The notes beneath the pieces were generated by a model, which worked only from the letters and a program-made list of their open reading frames with translations, was not told where the DNA came from and made no database searches. 64,000 bases of DNA from Dechloromonas hortensis (GTDB lineage Bacteria; Pseudomonadota; Gammaproteobacteria; Burkholderiales; Rhodocyclaceae), in NCBI RefSeq assembly GCF_009469765.1, contig NZ_SSSQ01000010.1:1-64000 (forward strand), read 5' to 3'. The translations under genes were made by a program, and so were the position numbers. Shown here in pieces: positions 44,030 to 52,421 of this stretch. Numbering within the stretch: position 1 is the stretch's first letter; each line of letters opens with the position of its first letter.

Positions 44030-44887
44030 TTACAGCTGCGCCGCCTTGAAGGTGTTGCACTGGGCCATGTCGCCGCTTTCGAACCCCTTCTTGAACCAGC
44101 GGACGCGCTGCGCGGAACTGCCGTGGGTGAAGCTCTCCGGCACGATGCGACCCTGCGCCTGCTGTTGCAGCCGGTCGTCGCCGATGGCTGAGGCGGCATT
44201 GAGGGCCGCTTCGAGGTCGCCGGGTTCGAGCACCTGCTTCATCGTGTCGGTGCGTTTGCCCCAGACGCCGGCCAGGCAATCGGCCTGCAGTTCCATGCGA
44301 ACCGAGAGGGCATTGGCTTCGGCCTTGCCGACACGTTGCTGCGTCGTATGCACTTTTTCGGCGATGCCGAGCAGGTTCTGGACGTGGTGGCCGACTTCGT
44401 GGGCGATGACGTAGGCCTGGGCAAATTCGCCGGGCGCATGGAAACGCTCCTTAAGCTCGCGGTAGAAGGCGAGGTCGATATAAACCTTGCGGTCGCCGGG
44501 GCAGTAGAAGGGGCCCATCGCCGTCTGGCCGGTGCCGCAGGCGGTCGGCGTGGCGCCGGTGAACAGCACCAGTTTCGGCACTTCGTACTGGCGGCCGTTC
44601 TGACGGAAGGTGTCGGTCCATACATCTTCGGTCGAGGCCAGCACCTTGGAAACGAAACGGGCGCTTTCGTCGTTGGCCGGCGGCTTGTGGGCGGCTGGCG
44701 CGCTGTGCTGGGCGAGCGGCGTTTGTTCGATGAAGCCGAGCAGGGTCAGCGGGTTGATGCCGGTGAAATAGCTGACGACCAGCGCCAGGATGATGCCGCC
44801 GATGCCGACCCCGCCGCGCCCGATGCCACCCCCGCCGCCGCGGCGGTCTTCGACGTTGTCGCTGTCCCGGTAGTCATCGATGCGCAT
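44030..44887 (-). CDS. YpfJ-type neutral zinc metallopeptidase
   Basis: A 285-residue protein. A short glycine-rich cytoplasmic stretch is followed by one membrane span (about residues 28-45) and a peptidase domain with the zincin motif HEVGHHVQNLLG. MGPFYCPGDRKVYIDLAFY precedes it and RMELQADCLAGVW carries the third ligand; both are typical of the YpfJ family (COG2321). The physiological substrate is unknown. It lies 11 bases after pyrF on the same strand. Confidence 0.9.
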   Translation of the reverse strand: MRIDDYRDSDNVEDRRGGGGGIGRGGVGIGGIILALVVSYFTGINPLTLLGFIEQTPLAQHSAPAAHKPPANDESARFVSKVLASTEDVWTDTFRQNGRQYEVPKLVLFTGATPTACGTGQTAMGPFYCPGDRKVYIDLAFYRELKERFHAPGEFAQAYVIAHEVGHHVQNLLGIAEKVHTTQQRVGKAEANALSVRMELQADCLAGVWGKRTDTMKQVLEPGDLEAALNAASAIGDDRLQQQAQGRIVPESFTHGSSAQRVRWFKKGFESGDMAQCNTFKAAQL

Positions 44888-44898
44888 GGCGGTACTCC

Positions 44899-45711
44899 TT
44901 AGCGATAGCGGTTGATCGCGTCGCGGGTTTCAAGTGCTGCCTGGCGGGCAGCCGCGGCAAAGTTCTCGTCCCGGCCGGCATACAGGATGGCACGCGAGGA
45001 GTTGATCATCAAGCCGGTACCGTCGGCGGTGCGTCCGGCCTTGACGGTGGCCTCGATGTCGCCGCCCTGGGCGCCGATGCCGGGGACGAGCAGCGGCATG
45101 TCGCCGACGATTTCGCGCACGCGGGCAATCTCGGCCGGGAAGGTGGCGCCGACCACCAGGCTGATCTGGCCGGTGCTGTTCCAGGTTCTGGCCGACAGGC
45201 CGGCGACGCGCTCGTAGAGCTTTTCGCCGCCGACATCGAGAAACTGCAGGTCGGAGCCGCCGGCGTTCGAGGTCCGGCAGAGCAGGATGACGCCCTTGTC
45301 CGGGTAGGCCAGGTAGGGATCGACCGAATCGCGGCCCATGTAGGGGTTGACCGTGACGGCATCGGCCTGGAAGCGGCCGAAGGCTTCGACGGCGTACTGT
45401 TCGGCGGTGGAGCCGATGTCGCCGCGCTTGGCGTCGAGAATAACCGGGATGCCCGGGTGTTTTTCGTGGATGTGGGCGATCAGCGCTTCGAGCTGGTCTT
45501 CGGCACGGCGGGCGGCGAAGTAGGCAATCTGCGGCTTGAAGGAACAGACGAGATCGGCCGTCGCATCGACGATGGCGGCGCAGAACTCGAAGATGGCGTC
45601 GTCGCGGCCCTTGAGGTGGGCGGGGAACTTGGCCGGGTCGGGGTCGAGGCCGACGCAGAGCAGGGAGTTGTTTTTCTGCCAGGCAGCGGCGAGCATTTGG
45701 GTGAAGGTCAT
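44899..45711 (-). CDS. pyrF: Orotidine 5'-phosphate decarboxylase (long form)
   Basis: A 270-residue enzyme of pyrimidine synthesis. It starts [26 protein letters not shown]; the catalytic motif [13 protein letters not shown] contains the Asp-Lys-Asp array. The length and DAKRGDIG form match the type 2 PyrF of many beta- and gammaproteobacteria. It overlaps the methyltransferase gene by four bases. Confidence 0.95.
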   Translation of the reverse strand: MTFTQMLAAAWQKNNSLLCVGLDPDPAKFPAHLKGRDDAIFEFCAAIVDATADLVCSFKPQIAYFAARRAEDQLEALIAHIHEKHPGIPVILDAKRGDIGSTAEQYAVEAFGRFQADAVTVNPYMGRDSVDPYLAYPDKGVILLCRTSNAGGSDLQFLDVGGEKLYERVAGLSARTWNSTGQISLVVGATFPAEIARVREIVGDMPLLVPGIGAQGGDIEATVKAGRTADGTGLMINSSRAILYAGRDENFAAAARQAALETRDAINRYR

Positions 45712-46892
45712 GCGGCGTCCTTTTTCAAATCAGACGGTAAATAGCGGGAAAACTTGTCGGGCAACAGGCAGGTCTGCAGGCTGCGCTGGGTGAACAGGAA
45801 ACGGCCGTCGCAGACGAAGCCGAGTTCCTGCCAGTCGACTTCCTTGTTCAGCATCATCGTGCATTCGATCAGTTCGCGGCGCTGCATGCGCTGGTTGCGG
45901 GTGAACAGGGCGAGGATGGCGCCGTCGAAACTGTTGCAGTCGTGCAGGAAGAACGGTTCGGGCTTGCGCGTCCGGCCATTGACGTAGATGCGCGGGTGCA
46001 GGTTGATCGGGAAGGCTCTGCCCCACTGCCACCAGTTGCTTTCGTCGAAAGCTCGAACCCGGCGGCCGAGCAGTTCGGCCTTGTGCTTGTCGAGATGCGG
46101 GTGCTTGATGCCGTAGAGCATGCGCCGCGTCGCTCCGGTTTCGACCGTTTTCGAGCAGACGAATTCCATGTTGCCCTTGGCGTGGGCGAAGATGTGGTCG
46201 GCCCCGGAGACGGCGCCGACCTTGACCGTGAACACGTCGGCAAAGCGGACGCCGTAGTCATCGCGCAGGAACATCAGCTGTCCGTCGACCTCGGTGAAGC
46301 GCCGGCCATCGGCCATCTGGCGGTCCAGCCGGCCCTTTTCGAAGCGGAAGATGGCGCAGTTCGGCGTGTGTTCGTCGAAAACGCGGGTATCGCCGGTTTC
46401 GTAGAAATGCGTGATGCTGCCCTGTTCGTGCAGCCAGGCGTTCAGCTTCTTGGCGGCGGTCAGCTTGATGAATTCGCGCGGTACGATGAAGACCAGTTCG
46501 CCACCCGGCTTCAGGTGGCGGACGCACTTCTCGATGAAGAACAGGAAGAGGTTGCTGCGCCCATCGAAGAGGTCGGATTTCAGCTTTTTCCGGGTGTCCA
46601 CCGCGACATCCTGAAAGCGGACGTAGGGCGGGTTGCCGACGATGCTGTCGAACTGCTCGCTGAGCGGGTAATCGAAGAAGTCGCGGATTTCGGCGCCTTC
46701 CGGCGCGACGCGGCGGTCGATCTCGATGCCGACGCAGTTCACCTGGCGTTCGCGCAGGGTGCGGAAAAACGCGCCGTCACCGGCCGAGGGTTCCAGCACC
46801 CGGCCCCGGTTCTGGCAGAGGTCGAGCATGAAATCCACCACCTTGGGCGGCGTGAAGACCTGGCCGAGCTGTGCGACGTTACGGGCCGACAC
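45708..46892 (-). CDS. N6-adenine DNA methyltransferase (solitary, Eco57I/TaqI-like)
   Basis: A 394-residue protein. Motif I is [10 protein letters not shown] near residue 35 and the catalytic motif IV is NPPYVRF near residue 85. A C-terminal half of about 200 residues resembles TaqI-like target-recognition regions. N-terminal [12 protein letters not shown] is typical of amino-methyltransferases. No restriction endonuclease or specificity subunit lies nearby, and the flanking genes are housekeeping. This suggests an orphan regulatory methylase or an enzyme acting on another nucleic acid. Confidence 0.82.
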   Translation of the reverse strand: MSARNVAQLGQVFTPPKVVDFMLDLCQNRGRVLEPSAGDGAFFRTLRERQVNCVGIEIDRRVAPEGAEIRDFFDYPLSEQFDSIVGNPPYVRFQDVAVDTRKKLKSDLFDGRSNLFLFFIEKCVRHLKPGGELVFIVPREFIKLTAAKKLNAWLHEQGSITHFYETGDTRVFDEHTPNCAIFRFEKGRLDRQMADGRRFTEVDGQLMFLRDDYGVRFADVFTVKVGAVSGADHIFAHAKGNMEFVCSKTVETGATRRMLYGIKHPHLDKHKAELLGRRVRAFDESNWWQWGRAFPINLHPRIYVNGRTRKPEPFFLHDCNSFDGAILALFTRNQRMQRRELIECTMMLNKEVDWQELGFVCDGRFLFTQRSLQTCLLPDKFSRYLPSDLKKDAA

Positions 46893-46896
46893 GGAG

Positions 46897-47481
46897 TTAA
46901 AAGCCGCTGCCCGGCTGAGCGAGGTAAATCGTCTCTTCGGGGGTGGAAGGGCGGCCGAGGGCCGCGTTGCGGTGCGGGAAGCGCCCGAAGCGGGCGATCA
47001 CGTCGTAATGGCGCTGCGCGTAGTCGAGATAGCCTTCGCAGCCGGCGTGTTCGGCAGCCAGCGCGGTGAACAGCGCCAGCGAACGCTGCTGGTCGGCGAG
47101 CGCTTCGCTGTGCTCGAAAGGCAGGTAGATGAACAGCTTTTCGACGGCGCTCAGGCCCTTGTCCCAGCCCTGGTCGAGGGCTCGTTCGGCCAGTTGCCGG
47201 GCCTGCGCATCGCCGGCGAAAGCCTGGGCCTCGCCGCGAAAGAGGTTGCGCGGAAACTGGTCGAGCAGGATGAGCAAGGCGAGCAGGCCTTGCGGCGAGT
47301 TCGCCCAGTCGGCCAACTGGCCGGCCAGCGCGGCCTCGACCGTCGCCAGAAATTGGCGGCGAATCTCGGCGTCGAAGGCGGCATCCTTGCGAAACCAGGC
47401 GGCGCGCGGTTGGCCGTGGCCGGCTTCGCCCGGCTGGCCGAACCAGAAAGCCAGGATGTCGGCCGCTGCAGCCAGAGCCAT
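46897..47481 (-). CDS. DUF924 family protein
   Basis: A 194-residue helical protein. It begins ADILAFWFG, with LLILLDQFPRNLFRG centrally and FIYLPFEHSE later, all signatures of DUF924 (TPR-like alpha-alpha fold). No catalytic function is established. It overlaps the glnS stop by one base and is followed four bases later by the methyltransferase gene. Confidence 0.88.
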   Translation of the reverse strand: MALAAAADILAFWFGQPGEAGHGQPRAAWFRKDAAFDAEIRRQFLATVEAALAGQLADWANSPQGLLALLILLDQFPRNLFRGEAQAFAGDAQARQLAERALDQGWDKGLSAVEKLFIYLPFEHSEALADQQRSLALFTALAAEHAGCEGYLDYAQRHYDVIARFGRFPHRNAALGRPSTPEETIYLAQPGSGF

Positions 47482-49280
47482 CAGGCGGCCTTGCCCCAGG
47501 AGTCCTTCAGCGTGACGGCACGGTTGAAGACCGGCTGGCCGTCCTTCGAATCGATCCGGTCGGCGATGAAATAGCCGTGGCGTTCAAACTGGAAGCGCTC
47601 TTCCGGCTTGGCATCCTTCAGGCAGGGTTCGAGCTGGGCGACGATGGTCTGCTTTGATTCCGGATTCAGGTCGTCGAGGAAGTCGCGCTCCTGTTCCGGC
47701 GCATCGCCTTCGCGGCGGGCGCCAGGGGCGGGCACCTTGAACAAGCGTTCAAACAGGCGGATCTCTGCCTGGTAGGCGTGAGCGGCGGAGACCCAGTGCA
47801 GGTTGCCCTTGACCTTGACGCTGTCGGCGCCCGGCGTGCCGGATTTGGTTTCGGGCAAATAATTGCAGTGCACCGCGATAACCTTCCCGTCGGCGTCCTT
47901 GTCGCAGCCGGTGCATTCGACGACGTAGCCGTAGCGCAAGCGGGCCATGTTGCCCGGGAACAGGCGGCGGAAGCCCTTGCTCGGCACTTCCATGAAGTCC
48001 TCGCCCTCGATCCACAGTTCGCGGCTGAACGGGATCGAACGCTGGCCGAGTTCCGGGTGCAGCGGGTGGTTGGGGGCGAAGCACTCCTCGACCTGGCCTT
48101 CCGGGTAGTTGTCGATGATCAGCTTGACCGGGTCGAGCACGGCGATGCGGCGCAGATCGGACTCATTCATCACTTCGCGCATGGCATCTTCGAACAGCAC
48201 GTAGTCGATCAGCGAGTCGTTCTTGGTAACGCCAACGCGCTCCATGAACAGGCGGAAGCCGTCGGCCGAGTAGCCACGCCGGCGGGCGCCGACCAGGGTC
48301 GGCATACGCGGGTCGTCCCAGCCGTCGACGTGCTTCTCATCGACGAGCTGGATCAGCTTGCGTTTGCTCAAAACCACGTAGGTCAGATTGAGGCGTGAGA
48401 ACTCGATCTGCTGCGGCAGCGGGCGCTGGAGTAGGCCGGCTTCGGCCAGGCGTTCGAGCAGCCAGTCGTAGAACGGCCGCTGATCCTCGAATTCCAGCGT
48501 GCAGATCGAATGCGTGATGTTTTCCAGCGCATCTTCGATCGGGTGGGCGAAGGTGTACATCGGATACACGCAGTACTTGTCGCCGGTGTTGTGGTGCGTC
48601 GCGTGGCGGATGCGGTAGATGGCCGGGTCGCGCAGGTTGATGTTGGGGGCCGCCATGTCGATTTTGGCGCGCAGGATGTGTTGACCGTCGGCGAACTCGC
48701 CGGCCTGCATGCGCTTGAAGAGATCGATGTTCTCGGCGACGGAACGGTCGCGGAAGGGAGAGTTCTTGCCGGGCTGGGTCAGCGTGCCGCGGTTGGCGCG
48801 CATTTCGTCGGCCGACTGGCTATCGACGTAGGCGTGGCCGGCGCTGATCAGCGCTTCGGCGCATTGCAGCATCCAGTCGAAGTAGTTGGAGGCGTAGTAG
48901 AGGTTGCTTTCGCCGTCCTTCTCCCAGGAGCAGCCGAGCCACTTGACGGCATCGATGATCGAGTCGACGTATTCCTGGTCTTCCTTCTCCGGATTGGTGT
49001 CGTCGAAACGCAGGTGGCAGCGGCCGCCGTACTGCTGGGCGAGGCCGAAGTTGAGCAGGATGGACTTGGCGTGGCCGAAGTGCAGGTAGCCGTTCGGCTC
49101 GGGCGGGAAGCGGGTGCGCAGCTTGGCGGCGTCGAGCGGGGCGGCGGCGTGATCGGCGGCGGTGCCGGGCTGGCCGGCCCAGTGGCGCTGGGCATGCTTG
49201 CCGGCGGCGAGGTCGGCTTCGACGATGTTGCGGATGAAATTGGCGGCGGGGGCGACTTCAGGTTTGTTGGGGCTGCTCAC
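47481..49280 (-). CDS. glnS: Glutaminyl-tRNA synthetase
   Basis: About 599 residues. The class I HIGH motif appears as FPPEPNGYLHFGHAKS and the KMSKS region as VLSKRKL. The tRNA-Gln contact and C-terminal anticodon-binding beta barrels are of normal length. Having GlnS means direct charging of tRNA-Gln. I prefer the GTG at 49280, which has AGAGG eight bases upstream; another in-frame GTG at 49304 is possible. Transcription runs on into DUF924, the methyltransferase and pyrF. Confidence 0.94.
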   Translation of the reverse strand: MSSPNKPEVAPAANFIRNIVEADLAAGKHAQRHWAGQPGTAADHAAAPLDAAKLRTRFPPEPNGYLHFGHAKSILLNFGLAQQYGGRCHLRFDDTNPEKEDQEYVDSIIDAVKWLGCSWEKDGESNLYYASNYFDWMLQCAEALISAGHAYVDSQSADEMRANRGTLTQPGKNSPFRDRSVAENIDLFKRMQAGEFADGQHILRAKIDMAAPNINLRDPAIYRIRHATHHNTGDKYCVYPMYTFAHPIEDALENITHSICTLEFEDQRPFYDWLLERLAEAGLLQRPLPQQIEFSRLNLTYVVLSKRKLIQLVDEKHVDGWDDPRMPTLVGARRRGYSADGFRLFMERVGVTKNDSLIDYVLFEDAMREVMNESDLRRIAVLDPVKLIIDNYPEGQVEECFAPNHPLHPELGQRSIPFSRELWIEGEDFMEVPSKGFRRLFPGNMARLRYGYVVECTGCDKDADGKVIAVHCNYLPETKSGTPGADSVKVKGNLHWVSAAHAYQAEIRLFERLFKVPAPGARREGDAPEQERDFLDDLNPESKQTIVAQLEPCLKDAKPEERFQFERHGYFIADRIDSKDGQPVFNRAVTLKDSWGKAA

Positions 49281-49336
49281 GGTGAAACCTCTGATTTCAA
49301 TCACGCTATTTTAACCGGGGCCGGCCGGCAAACCGC

Positions 49337-49342
49337 TACAAT
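49337..49342 (+). promoter_or_regulatory. -10 box immediately upstream of crcB
   Basis: TACAAT ends six bases before the crcB ATG, with only TCCCCC between. Transcription would begin at or next to the start codon, implying a leaderless message. No clear -35 box and no fluoride riboswitch are seen. Confidence 0.45.
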
Positions 49343-49348
49343 TCCCCC

Positions 49349-49756
49349 ATGACCGCCCTGCATAACCTCACCGCGCTCAATTTTCTCGCCATCGGCACCG
49401 GCGCCGCTCTCGGCGCCTGGTTGCGCTGGCTGCTCGGGCTGGCGCTGAACCCGCTGTTCATCGCCTTGCCGCTCGGTACGCTCGCCGCCAACGTCATCGG
49501 CGGTTACCTGATCGGCGTCGCCGTCGGCATCTTCCACCTCAATACGCATTTTCCGCTGGCCTTGAAGCTGTTCGCGATTACCGGCTTTCTCGGCGGCCTG
49601 ACCACTTTCTCGACCTTTTCGGCCGAGGTCGTCGAGCGCCTGCTGGCCGGCCAGCCGGCTTTGGCGATCGGCCTCGCCTCCGTGCATCTGCTCGGCTCGC
49701 TGACGGCGACCTATCTCGGCCTGCTGGCGGTGGGCGCGACCCGCATCTGGTCCTGA
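49349..49756 (+). CDS. crcB: Fluoride exporter CrcB/Fluc
   Basis: A 135-residue membrane protein with four hydrophobic segments. Family motifs are GAALGAWLRW, the pore Asn in LAANVIGGYLIG, and TGFLGGLTTFSTFS with its Phe-box residues. Functions as a dual-topology dimer that lets fluoride out of the cell. It is divergent from glnS. No Shine-Dalgarno sequence lies before the ATG, consistent with a leaderless start. Confidence 0.92.
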   Translation: MTALHNLTALNFLAIGTGAALGAWLRWLLGLALNPLFIALPLGTLAANVIGGYLIGVAVGIFHLNTHFPLALKLFAITGFLGGLTTFSTFSAEVVERLLAGQPALAIGLASVHLLGSLTATYLGLLAVGATRIWS

Positions 49757-49826
49757 GGCTGCAATCAAACTGCAATAAAAGCTTAAGAGAATGCCGTCTC
49801 CAATTTGATCATTGATGGAGATTGCC

Positions 49827-50066
49827 ATGCGTTCCCTGATTCTTGCCGCCGCCACTGCCCTGACCCTGACTGCCTGTGCCAGCCAGGCCCCGGCGCCGCA
49901 GGCCGCCGCTACCCCGGCCAAGCCGGCCCCGCAGTGCTACTCGGGCGACCATGGCAAGTTCTTCGATGTCGGCGCCAAGGCGGCGATTTCCGGCGTCGAT
50001 GTCGTCTGCGAAAAGACCAGTGATGGCAAGGCCGCCCAATGGATGGGCGCCAAGGCCAAGCACTAG
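49827..50066 (+). CDS. Small lipoprotein
   Basis: A 79-residue protein with a lipoprotein signal peptide: MRSLILAAATALTLTAC, lipobox LTAC with Cys17. An Ala/Pro linker and a short domain with two Cys residues (QCYSGDHGKFFDVG, VVCEKTSDG) follow. I chose the ATG at 49827 with GGAG upstream over in-frame TTG and ATG codons five and four codons earlier. A terminator follows. Function unknown. Confidence 0.8.
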   Translation: MRSLILAAATALTLTACASQAPAPQAAATPAKPAPQCYSGDHGKFFDVGAKAAISGVDVVCEKTSDGKAAQWMGAKAKH

Positions 50067-50090
50067 ACTGTTGTTCGCCCGGCCATGCAG

Positions 50091-50115
50091 AGCCACCCGC
50101 GCGGTGGCTTTTTTC
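50091..50115 (+). terminator. Intrinsic terminator after the small lipoprotein gene
   Basis: AGCCACC/GGTGGCT stem with a five-base loop followed by six T residues, about 25 bases after the stop codon. Confidence 0.9.
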
Positions 50116-50127
50116 ATGGCGGCGCTG

Positions 50128-50568
50128 TCAGGCTGCCTGGCGCAGCAATTTCAGGCAGGCGACCGAGGCGGCCAGGTCGAGCGCCGAAAAGTCGTCGAAA
50201 TTCTTCAGGCGCGGATTGGCGCCTTTTTCCAGCAGCAGCTTGACCAGATCCGGCTTGCTGTTCGACGCGACGTACATCAGGCAGCTGGCCCCGTTGCCGT
50301 TTTGCCGATCGAGGTCGATGCCGGCGGCGATCAGGCGTTCGATCAACGCGTGGCTGCCGTTGTAGCAGGCCAGCCACAGCGCGTTACAGCCGTCGGCGTT
50401 GGTGACGGCGATATCGACGCCGGCCGCCAGCAGTTCCTCGACGATATCGAGGCGGCCTTCCTTGGCGGCGCGCATCAGCGGCGTGAAGCGGCCGTCGGCT
50501 TGCGGGGCGGAGAGATTGTCCGGCGCAAAGCCGTGGTCGGCGAGAAAGGCGGCGAGTTGCGGGCTCAT
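50128..50568 (-). CDS. Ankyrin-repeat protein
   Basis: A 146-residue cytoplasmic protein built of about four ankyrin repeats (DGRFTPLMRAAKEGRLD, NADGCNALWLACYNG, NGNGASCLMYVA, DDFSALDLAASV). No catalytic domain. It overlaps the nitroreductase stop by four bases and is thus translationally coupled to it, suggesting a partner or chaperone role for that enzyme. Confidence 0.88.
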   Translation of the reverse strand: MSPQLAAFLADHGFAPDNLSAPQADGRFTPLMRAAKEGRLDIVEELLAAGVDIAVTNADGCNALWLACYNGSHALIERLIAAGIDLDRQNGNGASCLMYVASNSKPDLVKLLLEKGANPRLKNFDDFSALDLAASVACLKLLRQAA

Positions 50569-52286
50569 GCGGAATCCTTTTGGCGTTGGGGGTAGGGGGG
50601 GCCGGTTTCGATACGGGCGTCGGTGATCGGCGTGCCGACCGTGAAGTGATAAACGCTTTGCCAGCGGTTGCCGTTCAGACCGAAAGCCTGGTGCACCGGG
50701 TCGTCGAAAAAGCAGCCGATGCCGGTGCCGCGGACGCCGGCCGCTTCCGCCTCCAGATAGAGCACCTGGCCGACCAGGCCGGCTTCGCGCAGCAGGCTGC
50801 GGTAGCCGTAGCCGTCCGCCGTGGCGGCCTCAAAGTCGCCGAGCATGCCGAGCGAGAAGGCGCTGGTCGCCGCGATGTCCTGATGGCAGGACAGTGCGCG
50901 GGCCAGCCCTTGCAATTCCGGTAGGCCCAATGGGCAGAGTTGGACTAGGCCGAGGTGGGCCGGGCAATCGGCATCGAAGCTGGCGACCGGGCGGCGTTCG
51001 GCAAAGCGCTGGTCGACCTGGCCGAGCGCCGCCGGCAGTTCGACGGCAGCCGTCGGGCTGCGCGGCAGCAGGTAGAGCCCGCCGGGCAGGCCATCGACGC
51101 GCAGCACGAAAAGCAGCAGGTGGATTTGCGGCGGGTTTTCCTGTGCTGTGAATGGCACCTGCGGCCGGGGCAGCACGGCGTCGAGCATGCGGTAGAAGGC
51201 GGCTTTGGGCAGGCTGTACTTCGGGTCGAAGCGCTGGCCGCTGCGGCGCTGGCGGATGATCTCGGCGGCGCCGGCCGGGCTGGGGTGCGGGGCGAGCGGC
51301 GGCAGGGCGGGAAATTGGCCTTTTTCGGATGTCGACCGCGCCCCGCAGGAAGTCCCCTTGGGCGGCAGCGCACCGGAAATCCCCTCGACGGAGACGACTC
51401 GGCTGGCCTGGGCGACCTGGTCGATGGCCGGCCAGCGGTAGCCGGGCGCCGGGTCGATGCGGCTCGGCCGGCCGTGCCAGGTGGCGCCGGCCAGCCAGGC
51501 GGACAGCAGTTCGCCGGCCGGCGGCGAGGCGAGGCCGGGGGCGCGCAGGGCGAGCAGGATTTCCGGTTCCTCGTCTTCGGTAAAGGCGTAGCGCGAATCC
51601 GGGAAGTCGTCGAGGCGGTCGAGGCCGAAGCAATGGGCCAGCGTCGCGTTCGGCACGGCCAGTACTTCGACTTCCCAGCCGAGCAGCGCGGCGGCATAGG
51701 AGAGGGCAGCGACGGCATGGCCGACATCGAGCTGGCAGTAGCGGAAGGCGCGTTCGCCATATTTCCACGCTTCGCGCCACATGACGCTGGACAGGCCGAC
51801 GGCCAGCCAGGCGGCGCCGGCATCATCCGGGCGCAGGGCGCGCCCTTCGAGAACATGATTTTCCGGATCGTAGTGATGCACGCCGTCGGCCAGGCCGGGC
51901 AGATGGGCGGCCAGGACATAGGCTTCGACCGGGTGCAGGTTGCCGGACGACGGATTGCAGCGCAGCGCCCAGCGGCTCGGTCCCCAGCTTTTCCAGGCCG
52001 AGATTCCGAAGGCCAGTTCGAGCACGGCGCCCAGGCTGTTCAGGTCGGCGGCGACCGGGTTTTCAGGCCTTTCCGGCAGTCGACCGTAGGGCCGCTCGAA
52101 CTGGTCGGCACTGAGCGGCAGTTCAAGTTGCGGGGCGCCGGCGTAGTGGCGGAAGGGGGACGGCTGGGCGTCCCAGTCGAGCTGGCCGGGGCCTTCGGCA
52201 TAGGCTTCGAAGCGGTGCTTGGTGCGGGCGTGGTAGGCGCGGACGACGGCGGCGTCGGGCGGCGGGTTTTGTGGGGTATCCGACAT
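50565..52286 (-). CDS. Tandem SagB/ThcOx-type nitroreductase (two-domain)
   Basis: A 573-residue protein with two nitroreductase-fold units. The N-terminal unit (about 85-270) has RCNPSSGNLHPVEAYVL and an EAWKYGERAFRYCQLDVGHA block. A Pro/Ser-rich linker leads to a C-terminal unit (about 345-560) starting IIRQRRSGQRFDP, with REAGLVGQVLYLEAEAAGVRGTGIG. Such FMN enzymes include SagB azoline dehydrogenases and less understood relatives. No peptide precursor or cyclodehydratase is nearby. A sigma-54 promoter match lies 35-49 bases upstream and a NifA-type site overlaps the start codon, suggesting expression under nitrogen-fixing conditions. Confidence 0.82.
   Translation of the reverse strand: MSDTPQNPPPDAAVVRAYHARTKHRFEAYAEGPGQLDWDAQPSPFRHYAGAPQLELPLSADQFERPYGRLPERPENPVAADLNSLGAVLELAFGISAWKSWGPSRWALRCNPSSGNLHPVEAYVLAAHLPGLADGVHHYDPENHVLEGRALRPDDAGAAWLAVGLSSVMWREAWKYGERAFRYCQLDVGHAVAALSYAAALLGWEVEVLAVPNATLAHCFGLDRLDDFPDSRYAFTEDEEPEILLALRAPGLASPPAGELLSAWLAGATWHGRPSRIDPAPGYRWPAIDQVAQASRVVSVEGISGALPPKGTSCGARSTSEKGQFPALPPLAPHPSPAGAAEIIRQRRSGQRFDPKYSLPKAAFYRMLDAVLPRPQVPFTAQENPPQIHLLLFVLRVDGLPGGLYLLPRSPTAAVELPAALGQVDQRFAERRPVASFDADCPAHLGLVQLCPLGLPELQGLARALSCHQDIAATSAFSLGMLGDFEAATADGYGYRSLLREAGLVGQVLYLEAEAAGVRGTGIGCFFDDPVHQAFGLNGNRWQSVYHFTVGTPITDARIETGPPYPQRQKDSA
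52270..52285. promoter_or_regulatory. NifA-type upstream activator site
   Basis: A perfect TGT-N10-ACA (N10 = GGGGTATCCG), the consensus NifA binding site. It overlaps the nitroreductase start codon and sits 77 bases upstream of the -24 element of the NafY-like gene, the normal enhancer distance. Confidence 0.7.
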
Positions 52287-52320
52287 CGAAGGGGGCTTTC
52301 TGCTGTTTGGGGGTAATTGA

Positions 52321-52335
52321 GCAAGGCGTGTGCCC
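52321..52335 (-). promoter_or_regulatory. Candidate sigma-54 promoter of the nitroreductase-ankyrin pair
   Basis: Read on the minus strand: GGGCAC-N5-TTGC, one mismatch from the consensus, with the invariant GG-N10-GC spacing. The start would be near 52309, about 23 bases before the coding start at 52286. Confidence 0.6.
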
Positions 52336-52361
52336 GTTAGAAATCAGGGTCTTGCCGGGGT

Positions 52362-52376
52362 TGGCACTATCTCTGC
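52362..52376 (+). promoter_or_regulatory. Candidate sigma-54 promoter of the NafY-like gene
   Basis: TGGCAC-N5-CTGC with GG-N10-GC spacing, one mismatch from consensus at the -12 element. The start would be near 52388, with GAGGAG and the ATG at 52422 following. Confidence 0.75.
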
Positions 52377-52421
52377 AAGAAGGTTCAAACCCCAACCCCT
52401 TTCCGACAGAGGAGCAATACG

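Noticed and set aside
45708-46892. A restriction-modification system
   Set aside because: Only the methyltransferase is present; neighbours on both sides are housekeeping genes.
49305-49348. Fluoride riboswitch before crcB
   Set aside because: The leader is at most a few bases if the -10 box is used, and no crcB-motif pseudoknot is visible.
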